A DNA stretch of 64,000 nucleotides from Oscillatoriales cyanobacterium CG2_30_40_61 (GCA_001873365.1 MNYZ01000097.1:67773-131772); one strand, 5' to 3'. Shown: positions 1-9,976, counted from the first letter of the stretch. A program made the numbers and translations. The notes: a model not told the origin generated them from the sequence alone.

Positions 1-1086
1 AAAGCAGAACATTTACCGATAGTTCAGTTGGATGAGCGCTCGCTTTCTGATTTAGAATTAATCGCTATTGGGGGTTTTAGTCCCCTGACTGGGTTTATGG
101 GACAGGCGGACTATAAAACCGTTGTTGACCAAATGCACCTGAGCAATGGTTTACCCTGGTCAATTCCGATTACTTTGTCCGTATCCGAGGAAGTCGCCTC
201 AACCCTCAACCCTGGGGATTTGGTGCGTTTAGATTCCCCCGCCGGTGATTTTGTTGGGGTTTTGGAACTGACCGAAAAATATTCCTACGACAAGGAAACC
301 GAAGCCCTCAAGGTCTATCGCACCACGGACGAAAAACATCCTGGGGTGCAGGTGGTTTATGATCAAGGAGGAGTTAATCTCGCTGGCCCGGTATGGTTAT
401 TAGAGCGCCAATCCCATCCCTACTTCCCCAAATATCAAATTGACCCGGCAGAATCTAGGGCGATATTTAAAGAAAAAGGCTGGAAAACTATTGTCGGATT
501 TCAAACCCGAAATCCCATCCATCGCGCCCATGAATATATCCAAAAATGTGCTTTAGAAACCGTTGATGGCTTGTTTTTGCATCCTTTGGTCGGGGCGACA
601 AAATCCGATGATATTCCGGCGGATGTGCGAATGCGGTGTTATGAAATTTTGATTGATCATTACTATCCTAAACAACGGGTTATTTTAGCAATTAATCCCG
701 CCGCCATGCGTTATGCTGGGCCGCGCGAAGCGATTTTTCATGCCCTGGTGCGGAAAAATTATGGCTGTACTCATTTTATTGTGGGTCGAGATCATGCCGG
801 GGTAGGCGACTATTATGGCACTTACGATGCTCAATATATTTTTAATGAGTTTGAACCGGGGGAATTAGGCATTACTCCGATGATGTTTGAACACGCTTTT
901 TACTGTAAGGTAACTGAAGGAATGGCAACCAGCAAAACCAGTCCCAGTACCCCAGAACAGCGAATTCATTTATCAGGAACTAAGGTACGAGAATTACTCC
1001 GTCGGGGAGAATTACCGCCCCCGGAATTTTCCCGCCCAGAAGTTGCCAATGAATTGATTAAAGCGATGAAAACAAATAATCAGTAA
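1..1086 (+). CDS. sat: Sulfate adenylyltransferase (ATP sulfurylase), 5'-truncated
   Basis: Activates sulfate with ATP to adenosine 5'-phosphosulfate, the first step of assimilatory sulfate reduction in the cytosol. The frame is open from base 1 with no start codon that fits the family, so the N-terminus lies before the window; 361 residues are visible of about 390 expected. The family's nucleotide-binding pieces are present: [12 protein letters not shown] (the HxGH-like element), [12 protein letters not shown], and a C-terminal [14 protein letters not shown]. The downstream 170 bases contain only short repeats, and the next gene is unrelated. I see no damage in the visible part. Confidence 0.95.
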   Translation, partial: KAEHLPIVQLDERSLSDLELIAIGGFSPLTGFMGQADYKTVVDQMHLSNGLPWSIPITLSVSEEVASTLNPGDLVRLDSPAGDFVGVLELTEKYSYDKETEALKVYRTTDEKHPGVQVVYDQGGVNLAGPVWLLERQSHPYFPKYQIDPAESRAIFKEKGWKTIVGFQTRNPIHRAHEYIQKCALETVDGLFLHPLVGATKSDDIPADVRMRCYEILIDHYYPKQRVILAINPAAMRYAGPREAIFHALVRKNYGCTHFIVGRDHAGVGDYYGTYDAQYIFNEFEPGELGITPMMFEHAFYCKVTEGMATSKTSPSTPEQRIHLSGTKVRELLRRGELPPPEFSRPEVANELIKAMKTNNQ

Positions 1087-1258
1087 TCAATGATTAGTTA
1101 TCAGTTATCAGTTATCAGTGTAAGAGTTAATATTATAGTTAATAGTTTATTAGCTGTTTTTTAATTCTAACCTGATCATTGGTAAGGTTTAAAGATACGC
1201 CGTAGCAAGTCTAACCACTGATTATTGATTACTGATCACTGATTACTGACTTTTGGTA
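1087..1258. repeat. Short tandem repeats (cagttat-type and actgatta-type)
   Basis: The spacer between sat and the orthocaspase-like gene holds a run of a 7-nt unit (cagttat, about 1095-1120) and a second degenerate run built from attactgatcactgatt-like units (about 1213-1250). Such short tandemly repeated sequences are common in filamentous cyanobacteria. No promoter is obvious. Confidence 0.6.
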
Positions 1259-3550
1259 ATGGGACTAAAACGACGGGAATTTTTACAACGGGCTGGCTTA
1301 CTTCTGGCTGCGCTGGGGATTAATCAAAGATTGTATGATCATACTAATCAAGCCTTAGCACAGCCAGCCCGACGGAAGTTAGCCCTATTAGTTGGAATTA
1401 ATCAATATCCAACTACAAATCGGATTGAGGAACCGTTGCAAGGCTGTTTAACGGATGTGGAATTGCAACGGAATTTGTTATTGTATAAATTTGGGTTTCA
1501 ACCCGATGATATTCTTGTCTTAACTGATCAAGCAGCCACTCGCAATCAAATTGAATCTGCTTTTATTTCCCATTTAATTCAACAAGCTCAAATGGGGGAT
1601 TTAGTCCTGTTTCATTTTAGTGGTTATGGGAGTTGTATTCCCCGTGATAATTCGGTTGATCATCAATCTCAAATTCAATATTCTTACCTTCCTGTTGATG
1701 CGGCTTTATCAGAACAGGAAATTGTTAATGATATTTTAGAGGATACCTTATGGTTGTTATTGCGATCGCTAAAAACTTCTAACTTAATTACTATTTTAGA
1801 TACAAGTTTTATTTATCCAGGATCTCATCAACAAGGGACTCTAAAAATTCGCGCCATTCCCAGTCCCACAACCGTTAAAATTAATCCCTCAGAATTAGAA
1901 TTACAAAATAAATTATTATCGGATTTAGGTATTTCCCGTGCAGAATTAGAACAACGAAAACCCGGTTTACCAGGGATAGTTTTATCCGCATCCCAACCCT
2001 CCCAAATCGCTACAGAAGGTCGATGGGATGGCTTTAATGCCGGATTCTTCACTTACATCTTAACCCAAACCCTCTGGAGGGCAAGTTCACCACGGAATTT
2101 ATCAGATCAAATCCGTCGAGTGGCCGGAGAAGTGGAACAAATTGTCGGATCATATCAACAACCACAACTTCGACGCACATTAACCGGGTCTAATAGTAAA
2201 ACTGAATCAGAATTTTCTTTAGGGAATTTATGGGTTAATTCTCCTCCGGTTGATGGTGTAATTACCGGAGTTGAAGATAACGGCAAAACAGCAAAAATTT
2301 TATTAACTGGTCTGCCAGCTTTTGTGTTAGATTCCTATAGTTTAAATAGTGTATTAACAATTATATCAGTGTCTGATAATTTAGAAAATCCTGTCTATTT
2401 ACAACTGCGTTCTCGCACAGGGTTAAATGCTAAAGCTCAAATAAAAACCAAAAATACAACCTCATTATTAGAAATCGGACAAAAGCTGCAAGAATTAGTT
2501 CGGATTTTACCCACAAAAATAGATTTAAAAATTGCCTTAGATTCTCAATTATCTCGAATTGAACGAGTGGATGCAACCAGCGCCTTTTCCGATGCTTCCC
2601 GGATGACTATTGTAGCGGCTGATCAACCGGCGGATTATGTTCTGAGTCGGGTTACAGATACTACTATTGCTCAAGCATTAAATGCACCCCTATCTCCTTT
2701 ATTTCAGGGTAGATATGGCTTATTTTCTAAGGGTTTAGCGTTACTTCCCGATACCGTTGGCGAAGGAGGAGAAGCCGTAAAAGTTGCGGTGCATCGGTTA
2801 ATTCCGCAACTAAAAACCCGTTTAGCAATTAAGTTATTAAGATTAACAGAAAATGAACGGTCTTCATCTTTAAAAGTCAGAGTAACTTTAAATTTATTAT
2901 CCCCCCAATCCCAAGTTTTAATCAAACGGGAAACCCAGGGAAGAATTATTAATACAATTAATTCTATTAATTCAGAAACAAGTAAAAATATTAATTCTAA
3001 TTCTAGTTCAAATCCAGCTATTATTTCAGCTTCAGAAACCCTAGGAATTGTAACGGTTTCCATCGGCAGTCGTTTACAATATAAACTGCAAAATCAGGGA
3101 GAAATTCCAATTTATTTTATAATTTTTTCAGTCAATACTCAAGGACAAACTTATATTTTTAATTCGGGCTTTGATCCTCAGCAACAACAGGTTTTACCCG
3201 GTAAATCTTTAAGTTTACCTGCTGCTAATGTTAACAGTGGAAATTCCTCGGCGGAAATTATAGGAGAAACAGTCAAAGGCCCAGTAGGATTAGCAGAAAC
3301 TCACGTTATTTTAAGTCCCAGTCCCTTTATAGAAACCTTAGCTATTTCCGAGAAGAATTTTAAGGAAAAAGAAGGACTTTTAAAGTTTAATTCAGTTTCT
3401 AATCCTTTAGAGATGGCTGATGCAATTTTACAGGATTTGGGTCGAGGTAGTCAACCTATACTAGAAAAAATGGGGATGATTACGGATGATTTAGCCCTCG
3501 ATATTAATAGTTGGGCGACGTTAAATTTTGTTTATCGAGTTGTGGGCTAG
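1259..3550 (+). CDS. Orthocaspase/metacaspase-like protein with Tyr/Ser in place of the His/Cys dyad
   Basis: A C14-type caspase-like p20 domain follows a twin-arginine-like leader (KRREFLQRAG) and short hydrophobic stretch, so export is possible. I chose ATG 1259 over the upstream TTG at 1253. The p20 fold is recognisable from LALLVGINQYP (about 42-52) and GCLTDVE. At the usual SGHG catalytic histidine it has SGYG (Tyr123), and at the usual D-x-C it has DTS (Ser183). Both catalytic residues are therefore replaced, which matches the 'YS' pseudo-orthocaspases described in cyanobacteria. The long C-terminal half (about 270-763) is a beta-rich DUF4384-like or unknown region. It is probably a non-proteolytic scaffold or binding protein; the partner is unknown. 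Confidence 0.8.
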   Translation: MGLKRREFLQRAGLLLAALGINQRLYDHTNQALAQPARRKLALLVGINQYPTTNRIEEPLQGCLTDVELQRNLLLYKFGFQPDDILVLTDQAATRNQIESAFISHLIQQAQMGDLVLFHFSGYGSCIPRDNSVDHQSQIQYSYLPVDAALSEQEIVNDILEDTLWLLLRSLKTSNLITILDTSFIYPGSHQQGTLKIRAIPSPTTVKINPSELELQNKLLSDLGISRAELEQRKPGLPGIVLSASQPSQIATEGRWDGFNAGFFTYILTQTLWRASSPRNLSDQIRRVAGEVEQIVGSYQQPQLRRTLTGSNSKTESEFSLGNLWVNSPPVDGVITGVEDNGKTAKILLTGLPAFVLDSYSLNSVLTIISVSDNLENPVYLQLRSRTGLNAKAQIKTKNTTSLLEIGQKLQELVRILPTKIDLKIALDSQLSRIERVDATSAFSDASRMTIVAADQPADYVLSRVTDTTIAQALNAPLSPLFQGRYGLFSKGLALLPDTVGEGGEAVKVAVHRLIPQLKTRLAIKLLRLTENERSSSLKVRVTLNLLSPQSQVLIKRETQGRIINTINSINSETSKNINSNSSSNPAIISASETLGIVTVSIGSRLQYKLQNQGEIPIYFIIFSVNTQGQTYIFNSGFDPQQQQVLPGKSLSLPAANVNSGNSSAEIIGETVKGPVGLAETHVILSPSPFIETLAISEKNFKEKEGLLKFNSVSNPLEMADAILQDLGRGSQPILEKMGMITDDLALDINSWATLNFVYRVVG

Positions 3551-3744
3551 AAGCTGAGATTAGAATATAAATGAACTGAGTTAGAAAAGCCCTAGGATCA
3601 TCTCCTGTACCTAGTTAATATTAAATGTAGTATCAATGGTGATAAGTCCGAGTTAAACGGGGAATAAATTCCCCCGCTTCCTGTTTCCTCTGGTGGTCTA
3701 AATACACACTCGTTTCCACACTCCTATCCTTTTTTTAGGATTTC

Positions 3745-4818
3745 CTATTGAGCAGAAAGATTGCGTTCAACTTCAGCGATCGCTGCTTGATGTTCAGCCT
3801 CCGTCCGACTAAAAATATGGGTTCCGTCGTATCGGGCCATAAAATATAAATAATCCGTTTTTTCCGGGGTTAAGGTAGCCTTTAAACTGGCTAAACCTGG
3901 ACTCGCGATCGCCGTTGGCGGTAAACCCACATTGATATAAGTATTGTAGGGAGAGGGCGTTTCCACCTGTTTAAAGGTTAAAGGTTGATCAACGGTTTGA
4001 CGAATACCCAAAGCATATTCCACCGTCGGATCAGCCGCCAGTTGAATTCCCTGTTGTAAACGGTTATGAAATACCCCAGAAATCCGATTTCTTTCACTGG
4101 GAATAACAGCTTCTTTTTCCACAATACTAGCTAAAGCCACCCATTGATTTAAACTCAAATTCTGTTTAGATGCAGCTTGTTGATAAACGGGTAAAGCCTG
4201 TTCCTTAAACCGATTTAACATCTGACGGATCACCCCTTGAGGGGTAACTTCAGCCGCTTCAACTTGATAGGTGTCGGGAAATAAAAAGCCCTCTAATAAC
4301 GGTAAATTGGGCGGAAGCCAAGGATAATCCTGATCGGGAATTTGGCGACTCGCTGCGAGAAATTCCTGGGCCGAGAAAAATCCCTGTCCCTGAAAATATT
4401 CGGCCATTTGTTGAATTGACCACCCTTCGGGGACGGTGAAACTCAGAGTCATCACCTCACCATTCCAAATCGTAGACGCCACTTGACTTAGGGACTGGGT
4501 AGGAGCCAGGGAATAGCTTCCCGCCTTAAAATCTCCTTGGGGGTTTTGGAAGACTAACCAACGCGCCCACAGTCTCCAAGCCAAATCAGAACGAATTAAT
4601 CCCGCAGCCTTGAGATCTTCGCCAATTTGCTGACTAGAAGTTCCTGGGGGAATCAGAATTTTAACGCTGTTTCCCTTGGTGTCAGAGGAGTTAACCTGTT
4701 CCTCCGTTTGGGGAGCGGCACTGGCCCAACTCCACCAGGCCCAACCTTGCCATCCCAAAAATCCCCAAATAATCGGTAGAATTAGAAGATAAAAAAATCC
4801 TTTAGAAAACCGTTTCAT
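3745..4818 (-). CDS. mltG: Endolytic murein transglycosylase MltG (YceG-like)
   Basis: Cleaves nascent peptidoglycan glycan strands and is thought to end glycan elongation at the inner membrane. The chosen ATG gives a 357-aa protein with a short basic N-terminus, one membrane segment (about 7-30) and a periplasmic YceG domain. ALASIVEKEA contains the family's catalytic Glu, followed by the conserved GVFHNRL and ADPTVEYALG segments. A TTG at 4866 preceded by gggagaag would add 16 residues and is a possible alternative start. It lies downstream of the DUF3727 gene on the same strand, a pairing often seen in cyanobacteria. Confidence 0.93.
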   Translation of the reverse strand: MKRFSKGFFYLLILPIIWGFLGWQGWAWWSWASAAPQTEEQVNSSDTKGNSVKILIPPGTSSQQIGEDLKAAGLIRSDLAWRLWARWLVFQNPQGDFKAGSYSLAPTQSLSQVASTIWNGEVMTLSFTVPEGWSIQQMAEYFQGQGFFSAQEFLAASRQIPDQDYPWLPPNLPLLEGFLFPDTYQVEAAEVTPQGVIRQMLNRFKEQALPVYQQAASKQNLSLNQWVALASIVEKEAVIPSERNRISGVFHNRLQQGIQLAADPTVEYALGIRQTVDQPLTFKQVETPSPYNTYINVGLPPTAIASPGLASLKATLTPEKTDYLYFMARYDGTHIFSRTEAEHQAAIAEVERNLSAQ

Positions 4819-4969
4819 CGTTTTTCTGTCTTGAGTTTTTTTCTGCTTTGTTGGTGCAATTCCCAAGCGACTTCTCCCTAATTAAAACTTGCATAAAAAC
4901 TGAAATTATTTTAGCTAAATTATTAGAAAAGATCTGCCCACAAAAATAGTAGAAACAGATCTAAATCTA

Positions 4970-5566
4970 TTAATCTAAAGCATCAAAAAGTTGATCTTCA
5001 ATTAAGGGTAAAAGAGGTTCTAACCTTTTAAATTCTTCGGGAGATAGTTGTTTATATTCTCCTTCTTCATTAGCTTGAGCCAGAATAAAAAACGGATCGG
5101 CTGGGGTGTAAATGCCATATTCCTGTTCCTCATGGTAGAAACTAGCTAACCAGAGCAATTCCTCATATTCTTGTTCATCGGGTTCAGAAGAATCCAAATC
5201 AAGATTAGAGTCTCCATCCTCTGGAAAATCCGGTAATTCTCCAGCTACAGTTAGGGTAATTCCCGTTCGTTTTAAATCCAAATTGTGTTCTGCTAAAACC
5301 GCTTTAGCAGTTTTAAAAATTCTGTCAATTTCTGCTTCTGATTCTACCGGAACTGCGGATTCATCATCATCCTCATCGTCATCCCAAGTTAGAATTTCGA
5401 TGGGTGAGTCCACGGGTAGAAGTAATCCATAATCTTGACCTTCTAACTCAATTGAGGATTGTAAGACGCAAACTAGCGATCGCCCCTGTTCATCCGTCAG
5501 GGTCACGGTCACTTGTTCTTCCTCAGAACGTCCATTTTCTTCAGGAAATTTAGATGGGAACATCAT
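4970..5566 (-). CDS. DUF3727/DUF1292-like acidic protein
   Basis: Conserved cyanobacterial protein without an established function, 198 aa and strongly acidic, with a DDDEDDDE run near residue 80. The N-terminal part (VTLTDEQGRSLVCVL, then GQDYGLLLPVDSPIEIL) resembles a DUF1292-type beta domain, and a second similar block (EEQEYGIYTPADPFFIL) lies near 150-165, so it looks like two related halves. It sits between ruvX and mltG on the minus strand. Two adjacent ATGs (5566 and 5563) could start it. No signal peptide or membrane segment is visible, so it is probably cytosolic. Confidence 0.8.
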   Translation of the reverse strand: MMFPSKFPEENGRSEEEQVTVTLTDEQGRSLVCVLQSSIELEGQDYGLLLPVDSPIEILTWDDDEDDDESAVPVESEAEIDRIFKTAKAVLAEHNLDLKRTGITLTVAGELPDFPEDGDSNLDLDSSEPDEQEYEELLWLASFYHEEQEYGIYTPADPFFILAQANEEGEYKQLSPEEFKRLEPLLPLIEDQLFDALD

Positions 5567-5610
5567 TTATATCGTACTATTTTTAACCATATTAAACGTT
5601 ACTGGTAACA

Positions 5611-5768
5611 AGTGTCAGTCATCAGTCATCAGTCATCAGTCATCAGTCATCAGTCATCAGTCATCAGTTCATCACCCATTCCCCATTCCCCATTCCCCAT
5701 TCCCCATTACCCATTACCCATTACCCATTACCCATTACCCATTACCCATTACCCATTACCCATTACCT
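5611..5768. repeat. Two adjoining 7-nt tandem repeat arrays
   Basis: The first array repeats cagtcat about eight times (5615-5668). The second starts with cccattc units and drifts into ccattac units (5674-5767). Both have a 7-nt period and fill almost the whole spacer between DUF3727 and ruvX. Confidence 0.9.
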
Positions 5769-5773
5769 ACTCC

Positions 5774-6202
5774 CTACCTCCTCTGATCTAACCATTGTTG
5801 CAAAATCAAGGCAGCGGCTTTGCGATCGATCATGCTTTTATTGCGAGAGGGAGAAATATTGTCCGCAATCATTAATTGTTCCGCCTGGTAGGAGGTCAGA
5901 CGTTCATCAATGTATTCCAGGGGTAAATTCAAGGCATGGGCTAACCGTTGAGCATAGTTTTGGGTATATTTAGCCTGAGAACCTAAAGAACCGTCGAGAT
6001 GGTAAGGTAAACCCGCCACTAATACCTGTACTTGCCTCTGCTGTACCAGTTCTTGAAATTGAGCCATATCCTGGGCAAAAGAACGTCGCAGAATCGTGGT
6101 TAGTCCGGTTGCAATTAAGCCCGTACCATCACAACCGGCGACGCCAATGCGTTTACGACCAATATCTAATCCCAAGGCAGAAATAAACAGGAATTTTCCC
6201 AT
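5774..6202 (-). CDS. ruvX: Putative pre-16S rRNA nuclease / Holliday junction resolvase-like YqgF
   Basis: RNase H-fold nuclease that in Escherichia coli is implicated in 16S rRNA 5' maturation. The 142 residues match the usual family length. The acidic active-site motifs are visible: GLDIGRKRIGVAGCD near the N-terminus, the YIDERLTSYQAE motif, and IDRKAAALILQQWL at the end. Its ATG lies 2 nt after the stop of the GNAT gene upstream, so the two are probably translationally coupled. The downstream spacer is filled with 7-nt tandem repeats. Confidence 0.95.
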   Translation of the reverse strand: MGKFLFISALGLDIGRKRIGVAGCDGTGLIATGLTTILRRSFAQDMAQFQELVQQRQVQVLVAGLPYHLDGSLGSQAKYTQNYAQRLAHALNLPLEYIDERLTSYQAEQLMIADNISPSRNKSMIDRKAAALILQQWLDQRR

Positions 6203-6204
6203 AA

Positions 6205-7431
6205 TTACACAGGATCAGACGGTAAATCTAGGGACTTTTGGGTTGAGTTTTTGGGGTCTAATTCTGCTGTTTCCGAGCTCCCCTCCACCGGAGATTTTTG
6301 TACCGGGGAAGGATGTTTAACCGTTGACCCCAACCAAGACATCGGAGTGGGTACGGGTTTATGGGCGGGTTGCCAACTGGGTAGGACATCGGATAATTGT
6401 AACCCTTCGAGGGAAGATTTTGATTCGCGTAATTTATGCCAAACGGAACGGGACATTAACAAGGTATGTTCCACCCGGGCGGCTCCAATTTTTTCTAAAT
6501 AGGCTTCTCGTTCCGGTTGATAGTCAGCCGATGCTAATTTTAGGGACACAGGGCCAAATTCCTGGGCTAAATGAGCCATCTGGGATAGCAATTCGGGATA
6601 AAGCCAGGTATAGGCAGGATGCACGGTTAACTCGGCAACGTGGGGTTGACTTCCATCCCGGGATAACTGTACCTGAAAATACCCAATCGCCGCTTTGCGT
6701 TGGGGTTCAAACACATAGCCACTAACCTGCTCACTGCGACTAAACCATTGTTTGATTGCATCTACAACAGCCTGAATAAAACTGGTTTTAAAATCTAAAA
6801 TATGACGGTCAAACACTTGCCGCAACAACGGAGGCATGGAAACCGTATCTAGTTGATAAAGTAGTTGAGCATCGGCATTACTCACGGGTAAGAGGTTGGG
6901 CAAATCCGGTTGAGAATTCGCCAAGGTTTGTAGCAATTCCGGTTCCACGACCCAATAGGTGATTTGAGCTAAGGGTTGAAATCCATTTTGCCGATAGAGT
7001 GCCATCAAACTGCTATCATTAACATTAACTTCTAATAGCCAGGTTCGCGCTTCCCAAAGGGTTTCAAAACAATACCGTAACAGTTGTGAACCGATACTAC
7101 TGTGATTGTTTAATCGATCTACAAATATTCGATCAATTCTCCAAGTGCTGCGGGTAGTGTTAAAAGGAGATACTTTAATCATCCCTAAAACTTGCCCAAA
7201 CTGTTCAGCAATATAGGCATTAAATAGATTTTGGCAGGGGTTGGGAAACCAACTTAAAAACTTGAGCAACCCATACCAACGACTTAGCTGTTCTAACTCC
7301 TGGGGCAATTCCGTGTCCGGATCATTTTGAGCATCGGCTTGGCGATAGAGTTGTTCAATCGCTTCTAGGTCGCGGTATTGAAACGGGCGAATATTAAACT
7401 GGTTTTGATTTTGGGAAAGAAATAAATTCAT
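6205..7431 (-). CDS. GNAT-family N-acetyltransferase
   Basis: 408-aa protein with a GNAT domain in its first 160 residues: FNIRPFQYRDLEAIEQLY at the start, a central beta-strand region (QVLGMIKVSPF, STWRIDRIFVD) and NDSSLMALYRQNGFQPLA, typical of the acetyl-CoA-binding end of the fold. The region from about 170 to 320 may be a second, degenerate GNAT-like half (AAIGYFQVQLSRD, VAELTVHPAY). The last 80 residues are rich in Pro and Ser and look disordered. The acceptor substrate is unknown. It leads the GNAT-ruvX pair. Confidence 0.75.
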   Translation of the reverse strand: MNLFLSQNQNQFNIRPFQYRDLEAIEQLYRQADAQNDPDTELPQELEQLSRWYGLLKFLSWFPNPCQNLFNAYIAEQFGQVLGMIKVSPFNTTRSTWRIDRIFVDRLNNHSSIGSQLLRYCFETLWEARTWLLEVNVNDSSLMALYRQNGFQPLAQITYWVVEPELLQTLANSQPDLPNLLPVSNADAQLLYQLDTVSMPPLLRQVFDRHILDFKTSFIQAVVDAIKQWFSRSEQVSGYVFEPQRKAAIGYFQVQLSRDGSQPHVAELTVHPAYTWLYPELLSQMAHLAQEFGPVSLKLASADYQPEREAYLEKIGAARVEHTLLMSRSVWHKLRESKSSLEGLQLSDVLPSWQPAHKPVPTPMSWLGSTVKHPSPVQKSPVEGSSETAELDPKNSTQKSLDLPSDPV

Positions 7432-7601
7432 TGAATCAACTTAGGTAAAGGGGTTATCAGTTATTAGTCAAGAATTAGTTTTATAGTTATCTAAATTAAT
7501 TATAAACAGTTAAGAATAATCAGAGCTTTCAACTGATGCTCTGGAGGCGAGGTTTCCCCTGCCTGTCAGATTAATTTCCTCGCCCCTACAAGATAACTGA
7601 T

Positions 7602-8789
7602 TTACTGATGATTAATTACTGATAACGGGCGAATCAGTACCAGTGGAGTTTGCTCATCGGCATTTCCAGCCGGATTACTTCTTAAGGCTTGCTCGATTAA
7701 AGCCGGGGAAAGACCGGAAGTTGCTGCTAATATTTTAACCGCTTTTAAATCGTTCACGTCTACAATTGCCGCCCCTAACCCGGTTTCTTTTTGTAGGGTG
7801 TTAACTACATTTTGAGGATCACCCGGCCCTAGGACAATAAATTGATCATAGGGTGGCAAAGTTCCGGTCACATCATCAATTAGTCGGGCTTGTTCACCCG
7901 CCAACTGATAAAATACCCCCGGTTTCCCTAAAAGTTTGGCTATAGTTCCTACCACAATAGCAAATAATACCCGGACTGGCCCAACCTGATTTACTAAGGT
8001 TTGCATTCCGCAGGCCGTAGCTAAACTAGAGGTAGGCATAAAGAAATAACAGACCCGTTGGGCTACCCATCCGGGCTTGATTTGGCTAGGATGGTAAAAT
8101 CGCCCCTGCATTAAAGCCACCGGGGTTTCTCCCAAGGTGACAATATCCCCGGCTTGAGCATGGGGAAGTACATACCGTTTAATCACCTCAACGGGATCAT
8201 CAATATGGGTTAATAAATGGGTACGAATCGGATAAACTTCCGCAACCCCTTCTACAACTCGTTTATTCGGAGCCAGGGTCGGATCGGGATATTGTAGAGG
8301 TAGGACAAGGTGGCGAACTTTGGGGATGCGTCCTTCTGGCCCATAGGTTAGATACTTAACCTTTACCCAAGCCGATTGTAAGGATTTTAGATCTTCTCCT
8401 TCAATTTCAACTACAACTTGAATAATGGTGATTTTTTTGGCTTTAACAATATACCCAAACCAATAGTTATCTGCCCTAGCACCTGCATCAATATGGGCTG
8501 GAATCACTTTAATTGTATGTTTAATCCCGTCTAAACTCGCTTTAGACAAAAGGGTGAGTTGGGCGGTGACTTCCGGGATCATGATCTCCAAATTTGAGGT
8601 CAGGTTTTGGAATTCCAGTTCTCCGCGCAAGACATAATGGCGGTGGTCGGATAAATCCAGATTCCATTCTCCCCGCGTCAGTTCTAGTTTATTCCCCGGA
8701 CGCAGACGATATTGAATTTCTAGCCCCAATGTTCCTAAACCTAGTAAAACTAATGCGGCTGTTGTTACCAGGCTCAAACCTGCTGCCAT
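7602..8789 (-). CDS. CofE-like protein (coenzyme F420-0:gamma-glutamyl ligase family)
   Basis: 395-aa protein with one N-terminal membrane segment (about 5-22), a beta-rich insert (30-170), then a region resembling F420 gamma-glutamyl ligases: PIRTHLLTHIDDPVEVIKRYV, AQAGDIVTLGETPVALMQGR, and a C-terminal DVNDLKAVKIL. True CofE is about 250 aa and soluble. The membrane anchor and extra domain suggest a divergent cyanobacterial family, often annotated with the CofE name although F420 synthesis is not established there. Its reaction is unknown. Family call moderate, activity call weak. Confidence 0.6.
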   Translation of the reverse strand: MAAGLSLVTTAALVLLGLGTLGLEIQYRLRPGNKLELTRGEWNLDLSDHRHYVLRGELEFQNLTSNLEIMIPEVTAQLTLLSKASLDGIKHTIKVIPAHIDAGARADNYWFGYIVKAKKITIIQVVVEIEGEDLKSLQSAWVKVKYLTYGPEGRIPKVRHLVLPLQYPDPTLAPNKRVVEGVAEVYPIRTHLLTHIDDPVEVIKRYVLPHAQAGDIVTLGETPVALMQGRFYHPSQIKPGWVAQRVCYFFMPTSSLATACGMQTLVNQVGPVRVLFAIVVGTIAKLLGKPGVFYQLAGEQARLIDDVTGTLPPYDQFIVLGPGDPQNVVNTLQKETGLGAAIVDVNDLKAVKILAATSGLSPALIEQALRSNPAGNADEQTPLVLIRPLSVINHQ

Positions 8790-9058
8790 TACACCACTTC
8801 CCCTTTTTAATGTGCGTAGTTATACAAACCGACATCCGATTTGCACTCCCATCCTACCGCAGCCCGTCTCTTCTAAAATTCTTAAGTTAAATTACAAAAA
8901 CCGTCATTGAATCAGCCCAAGTATTAATAAGACTTATTCTACCCGGATTTGGAGGAGATTAGGTCAGATAGAAGCGCTAAAGGGTATATTCTGATATAAA
9001 GATTTGTAAAATTCACCAAAAACACTTGGCGTATCTTAATACTTTCTCAAGGAGTCCC

Positions 9059-9976
9059 ATGAAGCACAAGTCAATTGCAGAACGATTTTGCCTCACGGCT
9101 CACGTTGTGTCAACCCTATTTGGACTGGCGGGGTTATTATTTATTCTGCCTAACCCTGAACTGGTAGCCAATTTACCTCCCATGGGGATGAATATTTTCG
9201 TCTGGAGTATGGCGACCGGAGGTGTGGCCTATATTGTGTTTGGGGCGGCGACCCTGGCATTATATGGCCATAGGACTTTAGGACTAGGAACCACCTTAGC
9301 CTTTATGATTCCCTCCCTATTGTTATCCTTATCCAGTGAACTTTTAGGAACTAGCACCGGATTTCCCTTTGGTCATTATCAGTATTTGAGTGGTTTAGGT
9401 TATAAAATCGCCGGACTGGTTCCCTTCACCATTCCCTTATCTTGGTTTTATATGGGTTTAACTTGCTATTTGTTAGCCCGGGCTGGTTTAAAATTAAAAA
9501 TGGGAGACAGTTGGATACGTCAACTCTCAGCCTTAGCATTAGGAGCCGTATTGCTAACCGCTTGGGACTTAGTATTAGACCCAGCCATGAGTCAAGCTCC
9601 TTTTCCCTTTTGGCAATTTCAAGAAGTGGGTGAATTCTTTGGAATGCCCTACCGAAATTTAGCAGGTTGGATGGGAACGGGCTTTATCTTTATGAGCGTC
9701 GGGGCGTTTTTATGGCGGAGAACTCCGATTGTTTTATCTCGCTCCCAATTAACCTTACCCCTGATTGTTTATATCACCAATTTCTTCTTTGGAGCAGCAA
9801 TTACCGTTGTAGAATTAGATGCTCGGTTCCTATTTCCCGTGGCTTTAAGTATTCTATTTGGGGTAATTCCAGCAATAATTTTCTGGTGGAATGCTAAACC
9901 TTCTTTAGATACTATGGAAAGTTTATTATCTAGCGATAATGTAACTCCATCGACCGTTGAAGCCGTTGTGAAGTAA
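9059..9976 (+). CDS. cruF: Gamma-carotene 1',2'-hydroxylase CruF
   Basis: Membrane protein of the carotenoid-hydratase family that adds water across the psi-end of gamma-carotene in myxoxanthophyll synthesis. The 305 residues carry about eight hydrophobic segments. Recognisable family pieces include the FPFGHYQYLSGLGYKI loop, WDLVLDPAM and FGMPYRNLAGWMGTG. ATG 9059 follows aaggag by about 6 nt, which decides the start over an upstream TTG. The next gene in the same direction is cruG, the glycosyltransferase that acts after it, and this adjacency supports both calls. Confidence 0.9.
   Translation: MKHKSIAERFCLTAHVVSTLFGLAGLLFILPNPELVANLPPMGMNIFVWSMATGGVAYIVFGAATLALYGHRTLGLGTTLAFMIPSLLLSLSSELLGTSTGFPFGHYQYLSGLGYKIAGLVPFTIPLSWFYMGLTCYLLARAGLKLKMGDSWIRQLSALALGAVLLTAWDLVLDPAMSQAPFPFWQFQEVGEFFGMPYRNLAGWMGTGFIFMSVGAFLWRRTPIVLSRSQLTLPLIVYITNFFFGAAITVVELDARFLFPVALSILFGVIPAIIFWWNAKPSLDTMESLLSSDNVTPSTVEAVVK

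Noticed and set aside
5674..5767. Telomere-like ccattac array
   Set aside because: The chromosome of cyanobacteria is circular and the array is an ordinary 7-nt tandem repeat in a spacer between housekeeping genes.
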